A DNA stretch of 64,000 nt. Origin: Streptomyces sp. NBC_00377 (GTDB lineage: Bacteria > Actinomycetota > Actinomycetes > Streptomycetales > Streptomycetaceae). This document shows, one piece after another, positions 34,827 to 43,157 of the stretch. Numbering within the stretch: the first letter of the stretch is position 1; each line of letters begins with the position of its first letter. The position numbers and the translations under genes are program-made. Under the pieces are notes generated by a model. That model was not told where the DNA came from and did not search any database. It saw only the letters and a program-made list of their open reading frames with translations. The stretch lies in NCBI RefSeq assembly GCF_036075115.1, contig NZ_CP107958.1, positions 1,116,001 to 1,180,000 on the forward strand, read 5' to 3'.

Positions 34827-36005
34827 TCACAGGGGGAGGGGAAGTCCCGTGTAGTTGGCCGCCAGTTCGGCGGCGGCGTGGCGCGATGCGGTGATGCGGC
34901 GCAGCCGGGCGAGCTGCATCCGGTGGTCGAACGCATCTCCATCTGGTTGAGCATGCAACATCTTAGTCATGTCGTCGGAAAAGCGCGTCGCCTGCCACAC
35001 ACGTCGCAGACAGAGATCCGAGTACCCGTCCAGCAGCCGGGTGGACCCGTCGGCGTACAGGCCGGCGAAGGCGCCGGCGAGCAGCCGGACGTCCGAGACG
35101 GCCAGGTTGAGCCCCTTGGCGCCGGTCGGCGGGACGATGTGGGCGGCGTCGCCGGCGAGCAGCAGCCGGCCGTGGCGCATCGGCTCGTGGACGAGGCTGC
35201 GCATCGGCGTGACGGACTTGGCGGTGATCGGGCCACGGCGCAGCGTCCAGTCGGCGTCGACGGCGAAGCGGGTGGAGAGTTCGTCCCATATCCGGTCGTC
35301 GGGCCAGTCCTGCGGCCGGGCGCCCCTGGGGACCTGGAGGTAGAGCCGGGAGAAGCGGGGCGGCCGCATGCTGTGCAGGGCGAAGCCGCGTTCATGACGT
35401 GCGTAGATCAACTCGTCGCAGGAGGGCGGCACTTCGGCGAGGATGCCGAGCCAGGAGTACGGATAGTCGTGCGCGTACGTCCGGCAGGCGGCGGCCGGGA
35501 AGGCGCCGCGGGCGATGCCGTGCGAGCCGTCGCAGCCGACCACCCAGTCGCAGGCGAGGGTCCGCTCGCGGCCCTCGTGCAGGAACCGCACGACGGGCTC
35601 CCCGCTCTGCGGCTTCTCCACCGCGAGCGCCTCCGCCTCGAACAACAGGGGCGGGCCGTCGGCGAGTTGGAGGGCGACGAGATCCTTCACGATCTCCGTC
35701 TGGGCGTAGATCGTCACCGTGCGGCCGCCGGTGAGGGCGGGGAAGTCGAGGTGGTGGCGTTCCCGGTCGAAGCGCAGCTCGATGCCGTGGTGCACCAGGC
35801 CCTCGGCGTCGAGCCGGTCGGCGGCGCCGGCCGCCCGCAGGGCCTCTACCGTCCCCTGCTCCAGCATTCCGGCCCGCTGGCGCCGCTGCACGTACTGCCG
35901 CGTCCTGCTCTCCAGGACCACGCAGTCGACGCCCGCGAGGTGCAGCAGGCGGGCGAGGAGCAGCCCCGCGGGGCCGCCGCCGATGATGCCGACCGTCGTA
36001 CGCAT
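34827..36005 (-). CDS. pobA: 4-hydroxybenzoate 3-monooxygenase
   Basis: A 392-residue class A flavin monooxygenase that turns 4-hydroxybenzoate into protocatechuate using NAD(P)H and O2. FAD sites are GIIGGGPAGLLLARLL and LLLAGDAAHIVPPTG. The substrate-binding segment ALHSMRPPRFSRLYLQV keeps the Ser, Arg and Arg spacing of Ser212, Arg214 and Arg220 in the Pseudomonas enzyme. I chose ATG at 36005, because GGAGG lies 7 nt upstream; the ATG at 36011 is only one base from that site. The gene starts 26 bp after the LacI gene. The protocatechuate ring-cleavage genes are not in this window. Confidence 0.93.
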   Translation of the reverse strand: MRTTVGIIGGGPAGLLLARLLHLAGVDCVVLESRTRQYVQRRQRAGMLEQGTVEALRAAGAADRLDAEGLVHHGIELRFDRERHHLDFPALTGGRTVTIYAQTEIVKDLVALQLADGPPLLFEAEALAVEKPQSGEPVVRFLHEGRERTLACDWVVGCDGSHGIARGAFPAAACRTYAHDYPYSWLGILAEVPPSCDELIYARHERGFALHSMRPPRFSRLYLQVPRGARPQDWPDDRIWDELSTRFAVDADWTLRRGPITAKSVTPMRSLVHEPMRHGRLLLAGDAAHIVPPTGAKGLNLAVSDVRLLAGAFAGLYADGSTRLLDGYSDLCLRRVWQATRFSDDMTKMLHAQPDGDAFDHRMQLARLRRITASRHAAAELAANYTGLPLPL

Positions 36006-36031
36006 GGGCATGCCTCCCCTCGGACCGTAGT

Positions 36032-37081
36032 TCAGGTGGAGTCGCGCTGCACCACGGAGGCTCCGAACGGCTCGTGCGGCTCGGGGGCTGCCGCGGGGCT
36101 GCGGACCGCCCGGTCGACCAGCGAAGCGAGGTCGCGGCCGGAGGGGAGTTCGATCCGGACGGTGCTGAGCCGGGGCCGCAGCAGCCGCCCGAGCATCAGG
36201 TCGTCGGCGCCGATGACCGCCACGTCCTCCGGGACGCGTACACCCTCGTCCTGGAGGGCGCGCATCAGCAGCATGGCGTACTCGTCGTTGTAGGCGAACA
36301 CGCCGTCGAGGCCGAGGGCCGGCCAGCGGCCGGCGAGGGCGGCCGCGGACTCCTCCGTGAAGGCGAGGGGCAGCTCGGCGACCGTGGCGTCCGTACCGTC
36401 GAGCGCCTCCCGGGCGCCGGCCAGACGGGGCGCGGAGAAGATCTCCATGCCGCGTTCGGCCGGGACGACCACACCGATGCGGCGGCGGCCGCGGGCGTAC
36501 AGATGCCCGGCGGCGCTGCGGCCGACGTCGGCGTGGTCCAGGAGCACCGCGCGGGCGCCCTCGACCGGCTCGGGGCTGAGGGTCACCACGGCCCGGGCGC
36601 CGGACCGCTTGAGGACCGCGACCCCCTCCGGACCGATGCCGGGGCTGGGCACCAGCACGGCGACGGGCCGCAGTTCGGCCCAGGCGCGGGCGGCGTCGTC
36701 GCCGTGCAGACCGGTGGCGCCGTACTGGACGACGGTGTAGTCGAGTCGGCTCAGCGCCCCCTGGAACTCGTGCACGAACCGGGAGTACAGCGGTCCGGCC
36801 GGGACGGGCAGGGTGGGCATCAGGACCATCCGGCTGTGTCCGGCCCGCAGGGTGCGGGCGGCCGCGTGCGGCACGTACCCGAGTTCCTCGGCGGCCTCGT
36901 GGACGCGGCGGCGGGTCGGCTCGCTGATGCGTACGGCGCTGGCGTTGTTCAGGACGTAGGAGACGGTCGCGCGGGAGACGCCGGCCAGGCGGGCCACGTC
37001 GGCGCTCGTGGGCACGGGGCCCGGCTCCGGCGACTTCGTCGGCGCGGGCGGGTTCGGTATCTGCACCATGACGTACGGCAT
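36032..37081 (-). CDS. LacI-family transcriptional regulator of the pobA operon
   Basis: A 349-residue LacI-type regulator. The HTH is TSADVARLAGVSRATVSYVL (about 25-45), the hinge ends ARTLRAGHSRMVLM, and a PBP-like effector domain follows. It is first in an apparent three-gene operon with pobA and aldehyde dehydrogenase. LacI-type control of pobA is unusual, since AraC-type PobR or IclR-type PcaU/PobR regulators are common elsewhere. The start is uncertain: ATG 37081 and ATG 37069 are both possible and neither has a good ribosome site. Confidence 0.88.
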   Translation of the reverse strand: MPYVMVQIPNPPAPTKSPEPGPVPTSADVARLAGVSRATVSYVLNNASAVRISEPTRRRVHEAAEELGYVPHAAARTLRAGHSRMVLMPTLPVPAGPLYSRFVHEFQGALSRLDYTVVQYGATGLHGDDAARAWAELRPVAVLVPSPGIGPEGVAVLKRSGARAVVTLSPEPVEGARAVLLDHADVGRSAAGHLYARGRRRIGVVVPAERGMEIFSAPRLAGAREALDGTDATVAELPLAFTEESAAALAGRWPALGLDGVFAYNDEYAMLLMRALQDEGVRVPEDVAVIGADDLMLGRLLRPRLSTVRIELPSGRDLASLVDRAVRSPAAAPEPHEPFGASVVQRDST

Positions 37082-37149
37082 CTTGGCAGAAGCTGTGCGC
37101 GGGGTTCCGGGCGGGGGACGCCGAATCCGACGGCCCCACCGCCCCGCGG

Positions 37150-37600
37150 GTCCCCGAGGACCGGGCGGCCGGCGTCGATCTCGGTGACGCGGAGACCGCC
37201 GGGGCCTCTGCCCTGGATCACTGCGCGGACGGGGACGAGAGCCTGCGGGCCCTGGTCGCCGACGCCGAGGGCCCCGGGTGCCGCGCCTGGTCCACGCCCT
37301 GCCGACGGGTCACCGCGGGGACCGCGCCCCCGGCGTCACCCTGCTCGGCGACGCCGCCCACCTGAGGTCGCCGTTCGCGGGCGAGCGCGCCGACCGGCCC
37401 TGCCGGACGGCGCAGAACGGGGACGCGCCCAGACCGCACGTACGGGCGAGCCCGAGCCGGTGCTCGCCGCCTACGAGGAGAAGCTGCTCCCGCGCGGCGC
37501 GGCAGCCGCCGCCCAGTCCGCGCACAGAGGCACGGCCCTGTTCGCCGAGGACGCGCCGCGGGCCGTGGTCGACCTGTTCACGGCGCGGGTACGACCGACG
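37150..37600 (+). pseudogene. Decayed FAD-dependent monooxygenase (TetX-like) C-terminal fragment
   Basis: Three reading frames in order encode pieces of one protein. First comes [20 protein letters not shown], then [20 protein letters not shown] with [14 protein letters not shown], then [20 protein letters not shown] ending [13 protein letters not shown]. Together they match the last ~150 residues of TetX-like/aromatic-ring FAD hydroxylases (the GD motif and the C-terminal helix). At least two frameshifts and loss of the N-terminal two thirds show it is dead. The 3' end overlaps the 3' end of the TetR gene on the other strand. Confidence 0.65.
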
Positions 37601-38273
37601 CACCCCCGGTCGCACCGCCCGTGACGGCGCTGGTCACCCGGTCGACCAGTTCGCCCCAGCCGGCCTCCAGCCGTGCCGGCGGCATACCGCACTGCCGGGT
37701 GAGGTGATGGACGAGGACCGGGTTGAGATATCCCATCAGCGTGTGGGCCAGCAGGTCGGCGTCCGCGTCGGGCAGGGCCTGGCGCAGCAGCAGCGCCACA
37801 TGACTGTGATGCAGACGGCGCGGGGGCACGGAGTACCGGCGGTCCGGTCCGGGCTCGGCCGCCAGTTGCAGGTCCAGTTCGTCGACCGCGCGCCGCAGCA
37901 TGGCGACGCCGAACGCCCTCAGCCGCTCCACGGGCGAGGCGCCGGGCCCCAGGGGCGGGGGGCCGCCCAGGAACGCGGCCTGGAAGTTGCGCTCCGAGTG
38001 GTCGAGAAGCGCGGTCAGGAGCCCGGTCCGGTCACCGAAGCGGCGGAACACGGTGCCCTTGCCCACGTTCGCCGCGGTCGCCACCGCCTCCATCGTGACC
38101 CCGGCCGCGCCGTGCTCGGCGATCAGCCGGGCGGCGGCGTCCAGCAGCCGGGCCCGGTTGCGGGCCGCGTCGGCGCGCAGGCACGGCTCGTCGCCGGCCG
38201 GTCCCACTTGCAGGAGTTCGGACTCGGTCGTGCTCTCCTCGGGCTCCGGACGGGGAGGCAGAACAACGGACAT
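37578..38273 (-). CDS. TetR-family transcriptional regulator
   Basis: A 231-residue TetR regulator. The DNA-binding domain lies at about residues 38-85 ([34 protein letters not shown]). The C-terminal ligand domain is typical of the family. It is divergent from an FMN reductase gene with two palindromic operators between, so it most likely represses both itself and the reductase. ATG 38273 (MSVVLPPR) is used; ATG 38291 would add six residues and neither has a strong ribosome site. Confidence 0.9.
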   Translation of the reverse strand: MSVVLPPRPEPEESTTESELLQVGPAGDEPCLRADAARNRARLLDAAARLIAEHGAAGVTMEAVATAANVGKGTVFRRFGDRTGLLTALLDHSERNFQAAFLGGPPPLGPGASPVERLRAFGVAMLRRAVDELDLQLAAEPGPDRRYSVPPRRLHHSHVALLLRQALPDADADLLAHTLMGYLNPVLVHHLTRQCGMPPARLEAGWGELVDRVTSAVTGGATGGASVVPAP

Positions 38274-38300
38274 GAACTCAGCGTAAAGCATCGGGAAGAT

Positions 38301-38320
38301 AACTGGACCGCGGTCCGGTT
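38301..38320. promoter_or_regulatory. TetR-type operator 1
   Basis: AACTGGACCGCGGTCCGGTT is a 20-bp inverted repeat with a perfect 12-bp core GGACCGCGGTCC and one mismatch per arm. It lies between the divergent TetR and FMN reductase genes. Confidence 0.75.
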
Positions 38321-38337
38321 AGGGTGCTAGAACAATA

Positions 38338-38355
38338 AACGGACCTCGGTCCGGA
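38338..38355. promoter_or_regulatory. TetR-type operator 2
   Basis: AACGGACCTCGGTCCG contains the perfect inverted arms CGGACC/GGTCCG with a 2-bp centre and matches operator 1 in its half-sites. The centres are about 36 bp apart, allowing two TetR dimers on adjacent helical faces. Confidence 0.75.
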
Positions 38356-38390
38356 TTCGTCACTGCATGTTTCAGCCTCTGGGAGTTCCC

Positions 38391-38954
38391 ATGTCTGTCC
38401 GCATCCTCGCGCTCGTCGGCAGCCTTCGCGCCGGTTCGACCAACCGCCAGCTCGCCGAGGCGGCCGTCAAGGTCGCGCCCGAGGGCGCCGAGGTCGACCT
38501 CTTCGAGGGCCTTGCCGAGATCCCGTTCTACAACGAGGACCTCGACGTCGAGGGCAGCGTCCCGGCCGCCGCCGCCAAGCTGCGCGAGGCCGCCCAGGCC
38601 GCCGACGCCTTCCTGCTGTTCTCCCCCGAGTACAACGGCACCATCCCGGCCGTCCTGAAGAACGCCATCGACTGGCTGTCCCGCCCGTACGGCGCGAGCG
38701 CCTTCGGCGGCAAGCCCGTCGCCGTGGTCGGCACCGCGTTCGGTCAGTTCGGTGGCGTGTGGGCCCAGGACGAGGCCCGCAAGGCCGTGGGCATCGCCGG
38801 CGGCAAGGTCATCGAGGACCTCAAGCTCTCCATCCCGGGCTCGCTGACCCGTTTCGCCGAGACCCACCCGGTGGACGACGCCGAGGTCGCCGCCCAGCTG
38901 ACCGAGGTCGTGGCCCGTCTGCACGGCCACGCGGGCGAGACCGTGGCCGCCTGA
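38391..38954 (+). CDS. NAD(P)H-dependent FMN reductase
   Basis: A 187-residue flavodoxin-like reductase. The FMN phosphate loop is LVGSLRAGSTNRQLAE and the second FMN contact is FSPEYNGTIPAVLKNAIDW, which is diagnostic for the NADPH-dependent FMN reductase/quinone reductase family. It could reduce quinones, azo compounds or chromate, or supply reduced FMN. GGGAG precedes ATG 38391. Control by the divergent TetR protein suggests induction by an electrophile or quinone (inference). A 16-bp hairpin follows the gene. Confidence 0.93.
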   Translation: MSVRILALVGSLRAGSTNRQLAEAAVKVAPEGAEVDLFEGLAEIPFYNEDLDVEGSVPAAAAKLREAAQAADAFLLFSPEYNGTIPAVLKNAIDWLSRPYGASAFGGKPVAVVGTAFGQFGGVWAQDEARKAVGIAGGKVIEDLKLSIPGSLTRFAETHPVDDAEVAAQLTEVVARLHGHAGETVAA

Positions 38955-39011
38955 CCACGACTCCCACCGGCCCGGCACCGGGCCGGGACGACGCAGCACC
39001 ATGACGAAGGT

Positions 39012-39047
39012 CCGAAGGGGTCCGGAGCGTTCTCCGGGCCCCTTCGG
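39012..39047 (+). terminator. Rho-independent-type hairpin after FMN reductase gene
   Basis: The arms 39012-39027 and 39032-39047 form a 16-bp stem (one G-T pair) with loop CGTT. It lies 58 bp after the reductase stop. Confidence 0.8.
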
Positions 39048-39256
39048 CCGTGTGCGACCGTCCTCCCGTCGTCCGAGAACACACCGGACCCGCCCCGACA
39101 CGCCGACCGGGCTCCCCGGAACACCGCCGGCGTCCCCGGGCACACCCCGCCGGGCACCCCCGCAGGACCGGCTCCCGCGTTTCCGTCGAGTAACCGGATC
39201 GGCGAATGTCGGCCAACCCGCTGACCGTTCCTCGCCACGTCTGATAGTGCTGGGGA

Positions 39257-40204
39257 ATGCAGACCCTCTATCGACGACTGCTCGACCTGATGCCCCGGAT
39301 CGGCGTCCGGGTGACCGACCTGGGGCCGGGGACCGCGGTGGTCTCGCGGCGCGGCGGCCCCTACCGGGTGACCGGCGCGGGCAAGGACACCTGGGTGCTG
39401 CGGCGGGCCGGGGACGGGGAACGGCCCGGCGTCGCCGAGGGCAGCGCCGTACGGCTGGGCGACACCGGCGCGCTGCTCCTCATGGAGGCCGCGAGCGGGC
39501 AGGACGAGCGCAGACTTCAGCTGGCCGCCGCCGAGTACCTCTGCACCCAGCACGTGACCGCGATGCTGGAGCTCTACGGCGTGAACTGCGTCTTCGACGT
39601 CGGTGCGAACAACGGCCAGTACGCCAAGCGGCTGCGCCGACTCGGCTACACCGGCCGGATCGTGTCCTTCGAGCCCACCTCGGAGACGTTCGCGCGGCTG
39701 GAGAAGGCCGCCGCGGACGACCCCGACTGGCACGTGCACCGGTGCGGGCTGGGCCGCGAGGAGACGACGGCCGAGATCCACATCGGCTGGAAGACGATGA
39801 ACTCCCTGCTGCCGGCCAGCGACTACGGCAAGGGCCGCTACAGCCGGTTCGCGAAGGCCGACACCGAGGAGATCCGCGTCCGCAGGCTGGACGAGGTCAT
39901 GGCCGAGGCGCTGGACGGCCTCGCCGATCCACGCCCCTACCTGAAGATGGACACCCAGGGCTACGACCTCGAGGTGTTCGCCGGGGCCGGGGAGCGGATC
40001 GCCGAGTTCGTGGGGATGCAGTCCGAGGTCGCGGTGCTGAAGCTGTACGAAGGCAGTCCGGGAATGGGCGAGGCCGTGGCGAAGTACGAGGCCGCCGGGT
40101 TCGGCATCACCGGCATGTACCCGGTGACGCGCGAGGCGGCCACGGGCCGGGTGATCGAGTTCGACTGCGTGATGATGCGCGCGGACGCGGCGCCCGCACG
40201 GTAG
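39257..40204 (+). CDS. FkbM-family methyltransferase
   Basis: A 315-residue SAM-dependent methyltransferase. The FkbM domain covers about residues 110-300, with the SAM loop VFDVGANNGQYAKRL, the acidic residue in IVSFEPTSETF, and the family motif LKMDTQGYDLEVFAGAG. FkbM enzymes O-methylate sugars or polyketides. The ~100-residue N-terminal extension is of unknown role. No polyketide or glycan genes are nearby, so the substrate is open. The ATG has no good ribosome site. Confidence 0.9.
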   Translation: MQTLYRRLLDLMPRIGVRVTDLGPGTAVVSRRGGPYRVTGAGKDTWVLRRAGDGERPGVAEGSAVRLGDTGALLLMEAASGQDERRLQLAAAEYLCTQHVTAMLELYGVNCVFDVGANNGQYAKRLRRLGYTGRIVSFEPTSETFARLEKAAADDPDWHVHRCGLGREETTAEIHIGWKTMNSLLPASDYGKGRYSRFAKADTEEIRVRRLDEVMAEALDGLADPRPYLKMDTQGYDLEVFAGAGERIAEFVGMQSEVAVLKLYEGSPGMGEAVAKYEAAGFGITGMYPVTREAATGRVIEFDCVMMRADAAPAR

Positions 40205-40221
40205 AGCGGTCCACGCGGCGC

Positions 40222-40425
40222 CTACCCGGCGGAACCGTCCCCCAGCGCCTCCTCCTGGCGTCCCGACACCCGCAGGCGGGTGAAGGTCATCACCGCGAGG
40301 ACCACCACGATGAAGCCGAGCGAGAAGGGGATGCCGATCTCGGGGACGTGGACCCCGGACTCGTGCAGCGCGTGCAGCAGCCTTCACGCCGATGAATCCG
40401 AGGATGACCGACGTGGCGGGGTGCG
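40222..40425 (-). pseudogene. Relic of a TerC-family membrane protein
   Basis: The minus strand encodes SVILGFIGVK, then after a frameshift LLHALHESGVHVPEIGIPFS and LGFIVVVLAVMTFTRLR ending in a stop at 40222. This is the C-terminal end of a TerC/Alx-type integral membrane protein. Most of the gene upstream is missing, and the surviving part is frameshifted. The remainder of 40205-40554 shows no gene. Confidence 0.6.
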
Positions 40426-40554
40426 GCCGTCACCCGCCGGACGGCGGGCAGGTTCCGCCGGACGGCGGTGCTCGGACAGGCGGATGGTGCGCAGATCATG
40501 GGCCGTACGAGCCGCCGCGCAAACCACGCTCTGCGCCCCGCGTGAGGAGACCCC

Positions 40555-41529
40555 ATGACGTCCGTCCCACCGCCCTTCGACCCCGAACTCGGCGCCGCCC
40601 TGGAACTCATCGCGGAGATGATCCAGCCGGGGCTGGCCGCCGAGGACATCGAGGCCGTCCGTCAGGGGCCGGGGATCGCCCTGCTCGCCGAACTCGACCT
40701 GACCCTGGGCGGGGCCTTCACGGTCGAGGACCGGGTGGTGCCGGGGCCCCAGGGCTCCCCCGACATCTCGCTGCTCATCTGCCGGCCCACGTCACCGGCC
40801 CCGGGCCGCCCGCGGCCGGTCGTCTACCACGTGCACGGCGGCGGCATGGTCCTCGGCAACAACCGGGTCGGCGTGGACGTCATCCTGGAGTGGGCGCGGG
40901 AACTGGACATGGTCGTGGTCTCCGTCGAGTACCGCCTCGCTCCCGAGCACCCGCACCCGGCGCCCGTCGACGACGTGTACGCCGGTCTGCTGTGGACCGC
41001 GGAGCACGCCGACGAGCTGGGCGCGGACCCCGAGCGGATCGTGCTCGCCGGGGCCAGCGCGGGCGGCGGCCTCACCGCGGCCCTCGCCCTGCTGCTCCGC
41101 GACCGTCAGGGCCCCCGGCCGCTCGGTCAGGTACTGATGTGCCCGATGCTGGACGACCGCAACGACACCCCCTCCAGCCACCAGATGGCGGGCCTCGGCG
41201 TCTGGGACCGCACGGCCAACGAGACCGGGTGGACGGCCCTGCTCGGCGAGCGGCGCGGCGGCCCGGAGGTCTCCCCGTACGCGGCCCCCGCCCGCGCCGA
41301 GGACCTCGCCGGGCTGCCGCCGGCCTTTCTCGACGTGGGCTCCGCCGAGACGTTCCGGGACGAGGTCGTCGCCTACGCCTCGCGGATCTGGCAGGCCGGC
41401 GGTATCGCGGAACTGCACGTCTGGCCGGGCGGTTTCCACGGCTTCGACGGCTTCGCGCCCCAAGCCGCACTGTCGAAGTCGGCCCGGGCAGCCCACCTGA
41501 ACTGGCTGCGCAGGCTCCTCGCGGAGTAG
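40555..41529 (+). CDS. Hormone-sensitive-lipase-type alpha/beta-hydrolase (esterase)
   Basis: A 324-residue family IV esterase. The oxyanion loop HVHGGGMVLG and the nucleophile elbow GASAGGG are both present. The acid is probably in DVGSAETFRDE and the catalytic His in WPGGFHGFDGF, giving a full Ser-Asp-His triad. No signal peptide is present. These enzymes hydrolyse short-chain acyl esters; the natural substrate is unknown. It is followed by a repeat-containing gene-free stretch. Confidence 0.93.
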   Translation: MTSVPPPFDPELGAALELIAEMIQPGLAAEDIEAVRQGPGIALLAELDLTLGGAFTVEDRVVPGPQGSPDISLLICRPTSPAPGRPRPVVYHVHGGGMVLGNNRVGVDVILEWARELDMVVVSVEYRLAPEHPHPAPVDDVYAGLLWTAEHADELGADPERIVLAGASAGGGLTAALALLLRDRQGPRPLGQVLMCPMLDDRNDTPSSHQMAGLGVWDRTANETGWTALLGERRGGPEVSPYAAPARAEDLAGLPPAFLDVGSAETFRDEVVAYASRIWQAGGIAELHVWPGGFHGFDGFAPQAALSKSARAAHLNWLRRLLAE

Positions 41530-41589
41530 GAGCCACCACGCCGCCGCCGGCCGCCGGGAAGGGGCAAGGGCGTCACCGCCGCCCGAAGG

Positions 41590-41790
41590 CCCAGGGGCCG
41601 GCGGGCACCCGCAAGGGGCCGGGGCGCAGCGGCGCCCGTAGGGGTCAGGGGCTGGCGGCACCCGTAAGAAGCCGGGGGCTCGGATGGGCGGCGCCTGCCA
41701 GAAGCCGGGGCTCGGCCGGACGGCGCCCACCAGAAACCGGGACTCGACCGGACGGCGCCCGCAAGGGGAAAGGGCTCGGCGGCGCTCGGA
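41590..41790. repeat. Degenerate ~30-bp tandem repeats in a 447-bp gene-free stretch
   Basis: About six imperfect units share a core of the form CGGCGCCC-N(4-8)-AG-N(2)-CCGGG-N-CTCG (for example 41690-41722, 41722-41753 and 41753-41780). They fill the middle of the space between the esterase and the PucR-like gene (41530-41976). Their GC-rich, degenerate form suggests slippage-derived or relic sequence; no gene or convincing terminator was found there. Confidence 0.5.
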
Positions 41791-41976
41791 CCGTACGGAA
41801 CCGCCTTCATGTCGGTGGTCCCGTGCGGCAGGGCGTCCCACGGGCCCCCCTGCGGGCCCGTCCACCCTTCGCCACCGGTCACGGGTCGCTCGGAAGCGAC
41901 CGCCGAGGCGGGGTCCCGACGAGAGGCCGGGGCCGCACCCCTGCTGTTCGGTGCTCGCGTGGCGCATCATGGCCGT

Positions 41977-42963
41977 ATGAAAGAGCTGGCCGGGCGCCTG
42001 ACCGCGCTGGATCCGGACGCCGGTGCCGCCGTGCGGGTCATCGCCTACTTCGACCGGCTGGCCGAGTCACGGGCCGGGGTCGAGGCCCTGGTGCGCGGGG
42101 CGGCGGTCCTCGCCGGGGTGCCCGCGCGGCTCGTGGACGCCGACCGGCGGGTGCGGATCCGGGTGGAGCCGGACGGCACGCGCCGGGACACGGATCTGCC
42201 ACCCGACCCGGACTGGCCCTGCACCTCCCTGACCCCCGACGGCGCTCCGGCCCTGTGGCTGGAACGCGCCGGTGCGCTGCCCAGCGTCGTGGACGCGGTG
42301 ATCCTGGAACGGGCGGCCGGCGCGGCACGCGTCGTGCTCGACCGCACCCGCGGACGGGCGCCGCTCGACGATCCCGCCCTGGTGGAGACCCTGCTCGACG
42401 CCACGGCCGCCGAACCGGCCCGGCTGCACGCGGCCCGCCGTCTCGGTCTCGGTCCCGGCCCGGCCCGTGCCCTGGCCACGCCCGGCGGACGGCCACGGGT
42501 GCTGCCCGCGGACGCCGCGGACGCGGTGCCGGCCGGCCGGGTGGGGGTCGGGCAGGCCGTGCCCGTCCCTGAGCTGCCCGCTTCCTGGGCGGCGGCCCGC
42601 ACCGCGCTCCGCTTCGCCTCGGACGGCACCGCGCAGGACCCGGGCCCCCGGGTCGTGTACGCCGACGAACTCGGCGGCATCGCCCTGCTGGCCGACCTGG
42701 TGAGGCCGGGGGCCGAGCCCCCGCCGGACGTCCACGCGGTCGAGGCGGCCGCCGCGGACGCCCCCTGGCTGCTCACCACCCTGCACGCCGTCACCGCCAC
42801 CGCGAGTCTGCGGGCGGCCGCGGCCGAGGCGAACGTCCACCACTCCACGCTCCAGGACCGGCTGACCCATGCCGAGCATCTGCTGGGGTGGCCGGTGCGC
42901 ACGCCCCAGGGCCGGCTGCGGCTGCATCTCGCGCTGACGATGCGGCGGCTGACGCGTCCGTAG
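41977..42963 (+). CDS. PucR/CdaR-like transcriptional regulator
   Basis: A 328-residue protein whose C-terminus (about 275-328) is a PucR-type helix-turn-helix: TLHAVTATASLRAAAAEANV then HHSTLQDRLTHAEHLLGWPV. The N-terminal ~270 residues are a poorly conserved sensory region. It does not have a clear GGDEF-like middle domain in the usual form. The ATG has no ribosome site and is preceded by a CATCAT-like -10 at 6 nt, so the message may be leaderless. Targets are unknown; the following solute-binding protein gene is a candidate. Confidence 0.8.
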   Translation: MKELAGRLTALDPDAGAAVRVIAYFDRLAESRAGVEALVRGAAVLAGVPARLVDADRRVRIRVEPDGTRRDTDLPPDPDWPCTSLTPDGAPALWLERAGALPSVVDAVILERAAGAARVVLDRTRGRAPLDDPALVETLLDATAAEPARLHAARRLGLGPGPARALATPGGRPRVLPADAADAVPAGRVGVGQAVPVPELPASWAAARTALRFASDGTAQDPGPRVVYADELGGIALLADLVRPGAEPPPDVHAVEAAAADAPWLLTTLHAVTATASLRAAAAEANVHHSTLQDRLTHAEHLLGWPVRTPQGRLRLHLALTMRRLTRP

Positions 42964-43003
42964 GCGGCATCCCCTCGCCGAGGAGGGCGGGAGCGCGGGA
43001 GGG

Positions 43004-43025
43004 CGTTCAACCGATCGGTTGAACG
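43004..43025. promoter_or_regulatory. Perfect 22-bp palindrome upstream of solute-binding protein gene
   Basis: CGTTCAACCGA is followed directly by its reverse complement TCGGTTGAACG with no spacer. The form is that of a TetR-family operator. It lies 40 bp after the PucR-like gene and 133 bp before the solute-binding protein start. No TetR gene is adjacent. Confidence 0.65.
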
Positions 43026-43157
43026 GGGACCGCACCGTCCGCGCGTCGTCCGCTCCGTCCGGACGACGCGCACCGACCGCCGGGGGCGGCAGGATCGACC
43101 TCGGCCGTGGCGCCCGGTCCCGCATCCCCCTCAGCGTTCGAAAGAGGTTCCCCCGCC

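Noticed and set aside
33510..36293. A 927-codon open frame on the plus strand, rich in Gly, Arg, Val and Glu
   Set aside because: It lies antisense to the aldehyde dehydrogenase and pobA genes, which have clear catalytic motifs. It has the composition of a GC-rich shadow frame and no recognisable domain.
40205..40554. Intact small membrane protein
   Set aside because: The homology to TerC switches frame and lacks the N-terminal half, so a relic is the better explanation.
41590..41790. CRISPR-like array
   Set aside because: Units are degenerate and GC-rich, with no constant repeat or unique spacers and no cas genes in the window.
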